A stretch of DNA of 64,000 nt, taken from NCBI GenBank assembly GCA_945861715.1, contig CAMAVK010000001.1:310001-374000 (forward strand), written 5' to 3'. The translations under genes and the position numbers were made by a program. How positions within the stretch are numbered: position 1 is the first letter of the stretch; every line of letters begins with the position of its first letter. Positions 1-8,629 of the stretch are shown here, one piece after another. This stretch comes from Candidatus Woesearchaeota archaeon (GTDB lineage: Archaea > Nanobdellota > Nanobdellia > Woesearchaeales > GW2011-AR9). The notes beneath the pieces are model-generated. The model had not been told where the DNA came from and did no database searches. It saw nothing but the letters and a program-made list of their open reading frames with translations.

Positions 1-361
1 CAACCCCAGCTACAAGTGAAGATTCATCATCTTGTGTTATCGCGTGAGCAATAAAAAAGACAAACAAGGGAATCAACGCATAAATAAAATTTGTGACCAG
101 CTTTGCTGCATCCACTGTATCAATAAAAAAAGCAGGTAAAGCAACCATGTAATGATAAAGTGGAAGAAATCTAATTTCTCGACCGCCATATGAAAAAGGA
201 TCATACCACATCGGATGTCCACTTTCAACAATAGTATCCACTTGTCTAATATGGAAATATGATTGGTATGTAAGTCCTCCAATACTAAATGCTACCGTAA
301 GACGTAAAATAAATGTAATCAGTACAATCCCAACCAGAAACCACGCTGTTCTCTTTTCCAT
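1..361 (-). CDS. Membrane glycosyltransferase / oligosaccharyltransferase-like protein, N-terminal part (truncated by window start)
   Basis: My translation of the minus strand from ATG (CAT at 359-361) is open to the window edge: MEKRTAWFLVGIVLITFILRLTVAFSIGGLTYQSYFHIRQVDTIVESGHPMWYDPFSYGGREIRFLPLYHY... The ORF track instead shows an alternative frame (73..282). Confidence 0.8.
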   Translation of the reverse strand, partial: MEKRTAWFLVGIVLITFILRLTVAFSIGGLTYQSYFHIRQVDTIVESGHPMWYDPFSYGGREIRFLPLYHYMVALPAFFIDTVDAAKLVTNFIYALIPLFVFFIAHAITQDDESSLVAGV

Positions 362-541
362 ACTCCTTCCTAATACCTCTTTTTGAGCGATACTCCTTTA
401 AACTTAATGAACAATACCAAAATCGCCTTATATATGTTTCCGCCCGATTAGTCGGGAATTATCCTTTTCCTTTAATTCCCCATACTTATTATACACATCA
501 ATCCTCCAAAACTTCTTATACCCACCTTACAATCAAACAAA

Positions 542-1219
542 ATGGCAAAAGTTTCAACAGGTGTTCCCTTTCTAGACCAATTCCTAAATGGCGGCTACGA
601 TGAAGATATTATTACTACCTATTACGGTCCATCCGGCTCTGGAAAAACGAATCTCTGTCTTATTGCCGCAGTTAAAATGGCAGAAACCGGAAAGAAAGTT
701 ATCTTTATAGATACCGAAGGTGGGATTGCAACGGAACGAATTTTGCAACTCACCGCGACCCCCGATGAAGTCCTCAGCCGTATTCTCTTTTCCCAACCAG
801 TAACCTTTGCGGAACAAAAAGAAATATTCCTTCACCTAAAAGACAATCTTCCAGACGACACAGGTCTTATTCTCGTTGATTCCATTTCTATGTTATATCG
901 AATCGAACTCGGTCAATCTGAAGAAGTCTATGAAGTGAACTCAGCTCTGGGAAAGCAAATTGCCTCATTAGTTGAAATTGCCAGACGAAAAAAAATCCCC
1001 GTACTTCTCACCACTCAAGTATATGCTGACTTTGACAACAAGGACAAAGTTAAAATCGTGGGCGGTGACCTCTTAAAATACGGTTCCAAATGTTTAATTG
1101 AACTTCAAACATTAAACAACTGCAGACGCCTCCTTCTCAAAAAACATCGAAGCCAGCCCGAAGGCCAAGAAACATTTTTCAAAATTGTCCAAACCGGAAT
1201 CGAAGAAGTGATACGATAG
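542..1219 (+). CDS. radB: DNA repair and recombination protein RadB (RecA/Rad51 family)
   Basis: Walker A GPSGSGKTN; short RecA core (STGVPFLDQFLNGGY...LILVDSISMLY) without the RadA N-terminal domain. Confidence 0.9.
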   Translation: MAKVSTGVPFLDQFLNGGYDEDIITTYYGPSGSGKTNLCLIAAVKMAETGKKVIFIDTEGGIATERILQLTATPDEVLSRILFSQPVTFAEQKEIFLHLKDNLPDDTGLILVDSISMLYRIELGQSEEVYEVNSALGKQIASLVEIARRKKIPVLLTTQVYADFDNKDKVKIVGGDLLKYGSKCLIELQTLNNCRRLLLKKHRSQPEGQETFFKIVQTGIEEVIR

Positions 1220-1329
1220 CTAATTCAGCTAGGCTTGAGTTCTTGTACTGCTCTCTCTTTCAAGCATATACCACCCCCCCCCAAAATTATAGACTAACCT
1301 TAATATATTCCTCCTCTCGTAAAATAAAC

Positions 1330-1956
1330 ATGACTTTAACTTACGACACAAACATTGTTTCAGAAGAACAATTCAACAGATTACCGCGCGAAACACAAAT
1401 CGCAATTGAAGTATATCATCCCCCGAGGCCCGCAACACTTCCTAACATCGGCACCCCTGAACTTCTCGAGATAATAATCAATGCAGCAAGTACGGTCGGA
1501 TTTAAGAAAGAAAATTTCACCCCCGCCCACAACCCCCAAGATGCCCTACATCATAATCTCTCCCTTGGATACAACACTAAAAATGACATCGAGATTCGCC
1601 CCCAAGAACCCTATGTCATGTTAAACGGGAATTTCTACTCAATAAAAGACGAAAACGAACTCGTCCTCTGTCCTCCTGAATCTTATTCGTTATTGCCCTA
1701 TGAAAGAATCAGGTGTTCTCCAAACCACCAACGTATCTTTGGATACCTCTCTTCTGAAAATCCAAAAGACCCCATCAAGAATCAAACATACCATGCTAAA
1801 TCCTTCGTCATGGGCGATTGTATGACACTAAGATCATCAGCTTCAACCAAATTTTGGGACATTTTAAAATCGCACGGATTAGAAGAAACGCATCTCCCTC
1901 GTATACCCTCAATGCGTATTTTTGAGCCTGCCTCACTCTATCCTCTAAGGGAATAG
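1330..1956 (+). CDS. Hypothetical protein
   Basis: ORF 1243..1956. The likely start is the ATG at 1330 (MTLTYDTNIVSEEQF), about 25-30 nt after a TTAATATA box (leaderless type). Confidence 0.55.
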   Translation: MTLTYDTNIVSEEQFNRLPRETQIAIEVYHPPRPATLPNIGTPELLEIIINAASTVGFKKENFTPAHNPQDALHHNLSLGYNTKNDIEIRPQEPYVMLNGNFYSIKDENELVLCPPESYSLLPYERIRCSPNHQRIFGYLSSENPKDPIKNQTYHAKSFVMGDCMTLRSSASTKFWDILKSHGLEETHLPRIPSMRIFEPASLYPLRE

Positions 1957-2215
1957 GAAATGAATGGGGACATGTGGGGACTAAATGTATCACTTTTTTT
2001 ATCTTCTACTACAATATCATAAAAAATATCACCAAACCTCCCCAAACCTTTTTAAATAACCCCTGCTCCAAACAAAATATAGCCAACGTGATTCAAAGTT
2101 AAGATCACATCGCTGCCTGAGGCAAAAATAACGGCAGAAGACAATAGTCTTCTTATAACCTCAAATAAACAAATTGAAATAATCATCAACCAAATCGTAA
2201 ACAAGGTGAACAAAC

Positions 2216-2854
2216 ATGACAACCGCAAACACAACTCCCGCAGTACAACAAATGGAAAAGCAAGAGACAAAGCTCTTAGATTCAAATGAATACCTAAAAT
2301 CAGGTATCCACATCGGAACCAAATTCAAAACCAAATATATGGCTGAATTCATTTACAAAACCAGACCTGATGGACTCTCCGTACTCAATTTGAAAAAAAT
2401 TGATGAGCGAATTGCAGTTGCAATCAACTTACTCTGCCAATATGAAGCAAAAGATATCCTTATTGTTTCAAGACGAGAAAACGGCTGGAAAGGCTTAAAA
2501 CTTCTTCACAAACTAACTGGCATCCCTATAATTGACGGAAGATACCCGCCAGGAATTTTAACCAACCCAAATTTGGAAACATTTACTGAACCAAAACTGA
2601 TTATGGTAAGTGACCCGTGGCCAGACAAAAACATCGTTGAAGATGCTGCTCGAATAGGAATTCCGGTAATAGCTTTATGTGATACCAACAATCAATCAAA
2701 CAATATTGATCTTGTAGTTCCATGTAATAACAAAGGAAAGAAATCCGTTGGCCTAGTATTCTTCCTCATCGCACGAGAATTCATGGTACGAAAGAACCTG
2801 ATTCGAAACGCCGACGAATTCAAGCACACTATCGAAGAGTTCGTAGAAGAGTAA
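2216..2854 (+). CDS. rpsB: 30S ribosomal protein S2 (uS2)
   Basis: LKSGIHIGTKFKTKYMAEFIYKTRPDGLSVLNLKKIDERI...VIALCDTNNQSNNIDLVVPCNNKGKKSVGLVFFLIAREFM, typical archaeal uS2. Confidence 0.93.
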   Translation: MTTANTTPAVQQMEKQETKLLDSNEYLKSGIHIGTKFKTKYMAEFIYKTRPDGLSVLNLKKIDERIAVAINLLCQYEAKDILIVSRRENGWKGLKLLHKLTGIPIIDGRYPPGILTNPNLETFTEPKLIMVSDPWPDKNIVEDAARIGIPVIALCDTNNQSNNIDLVVPCNNKGKKSVGLVFFLIAREFMVRKNLIRNADEFKHTIEEFVEE

Positions 2855-3000
2855 TTTTTTCTATTGTTTAATTTTCTTTTTAACTATTTGACCACCTTTT
2901 TCTACCTTTAATCCTCAACCATTTCTTATACCATACACCCCCATTTTCTAGTCCATCTATACACAATCCTAATAAATACCCTCTTCTCCTAACTAATCCT

Positions 3001-4176
3001 ATGGAAGCAGTTATTCTCGCAGCAGGAAAAGGAAGTCGAATCCATCCATTCTCACAAGATCGACCAAAACCACTCATTAAAATTGCAAACAAAGCAGTTT
3101 TAGAACACAATCTCGATCAATTAGTAGGCCTCATCACCCAAGCCGTCATTATTGTAGGATATAAAAAAGACATGATTATTGAACATCTCGGTCATACCTA
3201 CAAAGGAATCAAACTAACCTATCTCATCCAAGAAGAACAAAAAGGAACCGGTCACGCACTGCTTCAAGCAAAAGAACTCATCACAGGAAAAATGCTGGTT
3301 CTCAATGGTGATGATTTATTTGCCCGATCTGATATGATAAACCTCCTAAAGTATCCAAATTGCATCCTGGTGGAATACAAAGAAGATCCATCGGCCTTTG
3401 GTTCAGTGGTAATTGAAGACAACAAAGTCAAAGAAATAGTTGAAAAGTCCCCGATAATAATTTCTCACTTTGTAAATACTGGGATGTATTGTTTTGAACA
3501 AGACGTCTTTGATATCCTCTCCACAATCAAACCCAGTATTCGTGGTGAATATGAATTAACTGATGCTGTAAAAATTCTCTCTCTCCAAGATAAAATGGAT
3601 GCTCAAACAGTACAGGGGTATTGGATTCCTGTAGGGTACCCATGGCACATTTTGGACGCCACTGAAATTCTACTCAGCCAAAGTCACGCTCTTTCCATCA
3701 AAGGAACTCTCAAGCGTCATGTCCGAATCAACGGGACAGCGGATATTGGGGAAGGAAGTATCATCAGCGATCATTGCACATTAACAGGTAACATCATCAT
3801 CGGTAAAAATGTTCATATCGGAAAAAACGTCTTAATCACCGGATTCTGCGCTATCGCAGACAACACCACCATTCATGAAAATGTCATCATTCATAATAGT
3901 GTCATTGGTCAACATTGTATTCTTGAAGAAAATTGTGAGATGTATGACTCAGTTTTAGGAAACGGTGTGACACTTCATCCACATGTCATACTTCATAATA
4001 CCTCTCCCCCAGCAACAACTCAAAACAACCAGACTCCATCTCAAACTATCCCTCTTCATATCAACGGCAAAACATTTGATTCAGGAAAGCGAGAATTAGG
4101 ATCATTCATCGCCGACAACATCCAAATCACAAATTCCCTCACTGCAGGCGAAATCATTGACACTCCCACCAAATAA
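3001..4176 (+). CDS. Bifunctional sugar-1-phosphate nucleotidylyltransferase / left-handed beta-helix acyltransferase-like (GlmU-like)
   Basis: N-terminal AVILAAGKGSRIHPFSQDRPKPLIKIANK; C-terminal hexapeptide repeats (IGEGSIISDHCTLTGNIIIGKNVHIGKNV). Confidence 0.85.
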   Translation: MEAVILAAGKGSRIHPFSQDRPKPLIKIANKAVLEHNLDQLVGLITQAVIIVGYKKDMIIEHLGHTYKGIKLTYLIQEEQKGTGHALLQAKELITGKMLVLNGDDLFARSDMINLLKYPNCILVEYKEDPSAFGSVVIEDNKVKEIVEKSPIIISHFVNTGMYCFEQDVFDILSTIKPSIRGEYELTDAVKILSLQDKMDAQTVQGYWIPVGYPWHILDATEILLSQSHALSIKGTLKRHVRINGTADIGEGSIISDHCTLTGNIIIGKNVHIGKNVLITGFCAIADNTTIHENVIIHNSVIGQHCILEENCEMYDSVLGNGVTLHPHVILHNTSPPATTQNNQTPSQTIPLHINGKTFDSGKRELGSFIADNIQITNSLTAGEIIDTPTK

Positions 4177-4276
4177 TTTTTTGCTTTCCACTTTCTAACG
4201 TAATTTTCCTTCCATTTCCTCCTAACTCATGAAACCAACCCTTTTTTATACTAGAAAAGAAAAATAACTTCTTTTC

Positions 4277-5533
4277 ATGGCCGAATTCCTCGATTTTTAT
4301 GAACCTGCTGAAGATTCCTTCCTCTTGCAAGAACAAGTTAAAAAACACGCCTATGGAAAAGTAGTCGATGTTGGAACAGGTTCTGGTATCCAAGCTCTTA
4401 CCGCAGCAACAGTAAACAACGTAACTTCCATCCTAGCTATTGACATCAATCCTCTCGCTCTAACCCACGTACAAACGCAAGCAAAAACAAAACACCTTAG
4501 AATCAAAACCCTTCTCTCATCCAAATTCACATCACTCCCCACAAAAGAAAAATTTGATACTATCATCTGTAACCCCCCCTATCTGCCTGAAGATGCTCAT
4601 ATCGTTGACCCAGCCCTATTCGGAGGAAAACATGGCTTCGAATGGTCAGAAGATTTCCTCTCTCATGCCGCAAACTATCTTGACCCAAACGGCCAAATAC
4701 TGTTCCTCTTTTCATCCTTAACCATCAAGGAAAAAATTGATGGCATCATCGCCCAAAATCTCCTGGAATCCGTTCTTCTCAGCACCGGTAAAATTCCGTT
4801 TGAAACACTCTATATCTACAAAATAACCAAATCGCCCATCAGAAAACAAATTGAATCTGCAGGTATCTCTTCTATCCAATATCACGCGAAAGGCAAGCGC
4901 GGTCTCGTGTACAAAGCAAAGTACAATCCAACTAAACTAATTAAGAAAACATCTTCAAAACACATTGCAGTAGCAATCAAAATTACCAATCCGAACAGTC
5001 ATGCCAAAAGCCGAATTGAAATTGAAGGTAACATTCTAAAAGAAATGAACAAGCATTCCATTGGCCCAAAACTATATCTTGCAACCAAAGAGTTTCTTGT
5101 ACTTGAATTTATTGAGGGCGTACTCTTAGAAAAACATCTTCCCACCCTCAGCTCATCAGACGCCAAAGTCTTACTCACAAAAGTCCTAGCACAATGCTTC
5201 ACTATGGATGCCCTGGGATATTCCAAAGAAGAAATGCATCACCCCTACAAGCACATACTCCTCTCCAAAAATCAAGAGCCCATCTTCATCGATTTTGAAA
5301 GAGCAACAAAAACGGATCGCCCCAAAAATGTGAGCCAATGCCTCGAATATTTCGCAAGAAATAAAACTATCCTAACCATCCTAAACCAAACACCTGAATC
5401 TATTCGTACACTTGCTAAAACATACCAAAAAACAAAAGAAACCTATAATTCAGTTCTAACGCAGCTATTTCCTCCTCATCAACCCACATCCAAATCTCAT
5501 ATAAAGCAAATACATAAACCATCCAAAAAATGA
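4277..5533 (+). CDS. Fusion: HemK2/Mtq2-like methyltransferase plus kinase-like domain
   Basis: YEPAEDSFLL, VVDVGTGSGIQAL and NPPYLPED (N5-glutamine/N6 methyltransferase motifs), then a kinase-like domain (IAVAIKI, LVLEFIEG, HHPYKHILL, IFIDFERA). Confidence 0.8.
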   Translation: MAEFLDFYEPAEDSFLLQEQVKKHAYGKVVDVGTGSGIQALTAATVNNVTSILAIDINPLALTHVQTQAKTKHLRIKTLLSSKFTSLPTKEKFDTIICNPPYLPEDAHIVDPALFGGKHGFEWSEDFLSHAANYLDPNGQILFLFSSLTIKEKIDGIIAQNLLESVLLSTGKIPFETLYIYKITKSPIRKQIESAGISSIQYHAKGKRGLVYKAKYNPTKLIKKTSSKHIAVAIKITNPNSHAKSRIEIEGNILKEMNKHSIGPKLYLATKEFLVLEFIEGVLLEKHLPTLSSSDAKVLLTKVLAQCFTMDALGYSKEEMHHPYKHILLSKNQEPIFIDFERATKTDRPKNVSQCLEYFARNKTILTILNQTPESIRTLAKTYQKTKETYNSVLTQLFPPHQPTSKSHIKQIHKPSKK

Positions 5534-7527
5534 AAGCCTGTGATATACCAATCCTCATGTACCATGACATCGGCGTATACCGCAGCCCATGGTGCATTAC
5601 TCCCGAACTTCTTGAAAGTCATCTCAAATATCTGAGCGACCATAACATTCATACCATCACCATGCAGGAACTCGATTTTCTCCTCAAAGTTGATGGAGAC
5701 CTTCCTCAAGATTGCGTAGTCCTAACATTCGATGACGCAAGGTTGGGTGTCCATACTTATGCCCTCCCTTTACTCAACAAATACTCCATGAAAGCTACTC
5801 TTTTTGTGGTATCAGATTGGGTTCAAGATCATAACGCCATCCCCGAGCGTGAATATTACTCTGAGTTCATGACCATCCAAGACGTGCAGGACTGTCTTCA
5901 AAACGGTTGGGAACTCGGATCTCATTCAAAGACACATCGTAAACTCTCAACCATATCCGAATCTGAATATGAATCCGAACTGAAGGATTCAAAACGAGTT
6001 CTCGAAAGCATATTCAATACGAACATCACCAGTTATGGCATTCCGTATGGTCAACTAAACGATAAAATGCAGAACCTCATACCCCCAACGTACATAAGCG
6101 CCGTCTCAACCAAACGAGGTCTAGCAAAAACACCATTTTCATTCGCAAGGCAATGGGTAACACCCGATGTTTCACACGTTATCTTTCCTCTTCTGCTCAC
6201 AAAACAAACACTAAGCATTTGCATGATTGTCAAAAACGAAGAAAAGTTTCTTCCTGCATGTCTCACTTCAATTGCACCAATAGCAGATGAAATAATCATT
6301 ATCGATACCGGAAGCAACGATCAAACAATCAACATCGCAAAACAATTCAACGCAAAAATAATTGAAATCCCCTGGGAAAATAACTTTAGCACAGCAAGAA
6401 ACATCTCACTTCAACATGCCACCAGTGATTGGATATTCGTCATTGACGCAGATGAAATTATGACCTCCTCCGACCTCATTTTAATCGAAAACGCCATACA
6501 TCACCCCATGGTTGATGCATACCAAATTATCACTAAAAATTATACTAATGCCACACAATCCTCGCATTTCACTCCAACTCCGAACCATCCACACTCTCAC
6601 AACTTTCCAGGGTACGTCCCATCCATAAAAGTAAGGCTCTTCAAAAATAAACCGGATTATCGTTTTCAAGGTGATGTTCACGAATTAATTGATAACTCAA
6701 TCATTAACTCAGCTGGAAAATTAGAACTTCTCCCAATCAGTATCCATCATTATGGCGAACTCAAAAACAATACCTCTGAAAAACTAAATCTTCACCTCCA
6801 GTTAAACAAAAAAAAAGTCGAAGAAGATCCCAAAAACGAAAAAGCTCTTTTCGATCTAGCCATGCAACAGAAATTAACCAATCAGCCTCAAGAAGCATTA
6901 TCAACACTTAATCTTCTCCTCATCCACAATCCAACTCACATTCCTGCGTATATTGAACAAGGCATTTGCTACACTAAACTACACCAATTTCAAAAAGCAG
7001 AACAATGTTACCAAAAAGCCAAGGAGATAATCCTTACCACCAATAACTCATTCATAGACACCGCTTCTTCGTCTCCTACTAAGACCACACCCTCCACCAT
7101 CACTTCCACTCCGAGCAATAAAAAATATCTTTGCGAAATATATTTTGGACTGGGATATATCTATTTGCAACGCTCAACTCCCCCTACCTCAGAAAATCTA
7201 TTAGATGCTCAAATCAATTTTGAGAACGCGCTCGAATTAAATCCAAAACACCTGTTAGCAAGAATTAATCTCGGGGCAATCTACGAAAAACAACACCAAT
7301 ACTCAAAAGCCATTGCCCACCTAAAATATGCCCTAACCCTCCATCCAACCAATCCCCAAGCCCTATTCAATCTTGGCGTGGTCTATGAAAAACAAAAGCA
7401 ACTCCTCATAGCTAGAGATTATTATCAGCAAGCAACCGGTGCAGGGCACCCTCAGGCTCAGAAATATGCAGAGAAAATTACCCTATTCCTAGAAAAAAGC
7501 AACCACAAAGATAACCAATTCAGTTGA
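5530..7527 (+). CDS. Three-domain fusion: polysaccharide deacetylase plus GT2 glycosyltransferase plus TPR repeats
   Basis: Deacetylase motifs VLTFDDA and HSKTH; GT2 LSICMIVKNEEKFLPACLTSI...IIDTGSNDQT...FVIDADE; TPR units (ALFNLGVVYEKQKQLLIARDYYQQA). ATGA overlap with the upstream gene. Confidence 0.85.
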   Translation: MKACDIPILMYHDIGVYRSPWCITPELLESHLKYLSDHNIHTITMQELDFLLKVDGDLPQDCVVLTFDDARLGVHTYALPLLNKYSMKATLFVVSDWVQDHNAIPEREYYSEFMTIQDVQDCLQNGWELGSHSKTHRKLSTISESEYESELKDSKRVLESIFNTNITSYGIPYGQLNDKMQNLIPPTYISAVSTKRGLAKTPFSFARQWVTPDVSHVIFPLLLTKQTLSICMIVKNEEKFLPACLTSIAPIADEIIIIDTGSNDQTINIAKQFNAKIIEIPWENNFSTARNISLQHATSDWIFVIDADEIMTSSDLILIENAIHHPMVDAYQIITKNYTNATQSSHFTPTPNHPHSHNFPGYVPSIKVRLFKNKPDYRFQGDVHELIDNSIINSAGKLELLPISIHHYGELKNNTSEKLNLHLQLNKKKVEEDPKNEKALFDLAMQQKLTNQPQEALSTLNLLLIHNPTHIPAYIEQGICYTKLHQFQKAEQCYQKAKEIILTTNNSFIDTASSSPTKTTPSTITSTPSNKKYLCEIYFGLGYIYLQRSTPPTSENLLDAQINFENALELNPKHLLARINLGAIYEKQHQYSKAIAHLKYALTLHPTNPQALFNLGVVYEKQKQLLIARDYYQQATGAGHPQAQKYAEKITLFLEKSNHKDNQFS

Positions 7528-7599
7528 AACGCAGCCCTTCTACCCACAATCTTCCTACTTTTTCCCCTATTAATTCTATTCTATTTCAAGCAAAAAGGG

Positions 7600-8256
7600 C
7601 TACTTTTTAACCATGAATTCCAGTTTTCCTTCCGAAAAAATACCTTGTTCCAGCACAACGGGCCGCCAGGTATCAAATACCAACTCAGAGTCAAGCCAAA
7701 GAGCAAGATCCTTAGGATTACCAATCGTGGCTGAAAGTCCAACGATTTGGGGTGAGTATAGCATCTTAAGCAAGGTAATCACAATTTCCAATGTCGGACC
7801 GCGGCTCTGATCTTGGAGTAAATGAATTTCATCAACCACCACTACCTTAACCGATGAAATCCAACCATGTCTATCTCGTAACAGGGAATCTAACTTCTCA
7901 GATGTCAACACAAGAATATCGGCGTTACCTAATCTTTTTTCATCTCCCTCTACATCCCCTGTGGATAGCGCAACAGAATAAGGGGTACCCGCAAGTAATT
8001 CCTTAAACTCCCTAAATTTCTCCGTTCCAAGCGCTTTAAGTGGAACAACATACAGTCCCTTCCCTTTGCCTAATATATTAATAAGGGCCATCGAACCAAC
8101 CAACGTTTTCCCCGACGCGGTAGGCGCACACACAAGAACACTCTTTTCCTCTAAAAGACCTGAACGAACTGCTTTTTCTTGAATGGGAGATAGAGTCCCA
8201 AATTTCGAATATCTCGACGTAAAGAACAAGGGGAGTGGTAAATCATTGAAATCCAT
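7600..8256 (-). CDS. Ski2/Hel308-type SF2 helicase, N-terminal RecA1 domain only
   Basis: APTASGKT (motif I), VVVDEIH (motif II), LSATIGNP (motif III); the protein stops at TWRPVVLEQGIFSEGKLEFMVKK, just before RecA2 would start. Confidence 0.85.
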   Translation of the reverse strand: MDFNDLPLPLFFTSRYSKFGTLSPIQEKAVRSGLLEEKSVLVCAPTASGKTLVGSMALINILGKGKGLYVVPLKALGTEKFREFKELLAGTPYSVALSTGDVEGDEKRLGNADILVLTSEKLDSLLRDRHGWISSVKVVVVDEIHLLQDQSRGPTLEIVITLLKMLYSPQIVGLSATIGNPKDLALWLDSELVFDTWRPVVLEQGIFSEGKLEFMVKK

Positions 8257-8362
8257 ATCCTTTTATACCCTCTCACTTTTAATAAACTTTCGACGAGAAA
8301 ATCTATCTTCCCTTAAAATTTCCGACTAAGAAAAAAAAGGGAACTAAGTTCTATATCCAAAG

Positions 8363-8418
8363 TTCATCATTTCCAAATGATGAATGCCTGAAACCACCAA
8401 ATATTGGTGTTTAAAGGC
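8363..8418. repeat. Two adjacent hairpins upstream of the S-layer gene
   Basis: TTCATCATTT-CC-AAATGATGAA (8363-8384) and GCCT..CACCAA-ATA-TTGGTG..AGGC (8386-8418). Confidence 0.6.
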
Positions 8419-8471
8419 TTATAATTCAAGTTTTACATATCTAGGGGGGGAATATTACGAAAGGCTTATAA
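8413..8471 (+). promoter_or_regulatory. Two copies of AAAGGCTTATAA, likely tandem BRE/TATA promoter cores for the S-layer gene
   Basis: Identical 12-mers at 8413-8424 and 8460-8471 in the intergenic region ahead of the S-layer CDS. Confidence 0.6.
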
Positions 8472-8611
8472 ACCATTTTCCTGTCTACTGCCTAATCAAG
8501 ATTCACAGCCAATCAAGCACTCACCTTTGAAATCGAAATGACGTAAGCCGCCAAGGTGCGCCGTTCGGAATTTTCAAAGGATGGGTAAGAAGGGATGTGG
8601 GTAGGATATTC

Positions 8612-8629
8612 AAACACGGAGGTGTGTTT
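8612..8629 (+). promoter_or_regulatory. Hairpin with the Shine-Dalgarno sequence as its loop (S-layer leader)
   Basis: AAACAC-GGAGGT-GTGTTT: perfect 6-bp stem with GGAGGT exactly in the loop, directly before the start codon. Confidence 0.6.

Noticed and set aside
73-282. Track ORF 73..282 (minus, 69 aa)
   Set aside because: Wrong frame of the edge-truncated glycosyltransferase-like CDS at 1-361.
1269-1281. Poly-C run (accaccccccccc-like tract) as a phase-variation tract
   Set aside because: It lies upstream of the likely ATG at 1330, so slippage would not switch the reading frame; it may simply be an assembly-sensitive homopolymer.
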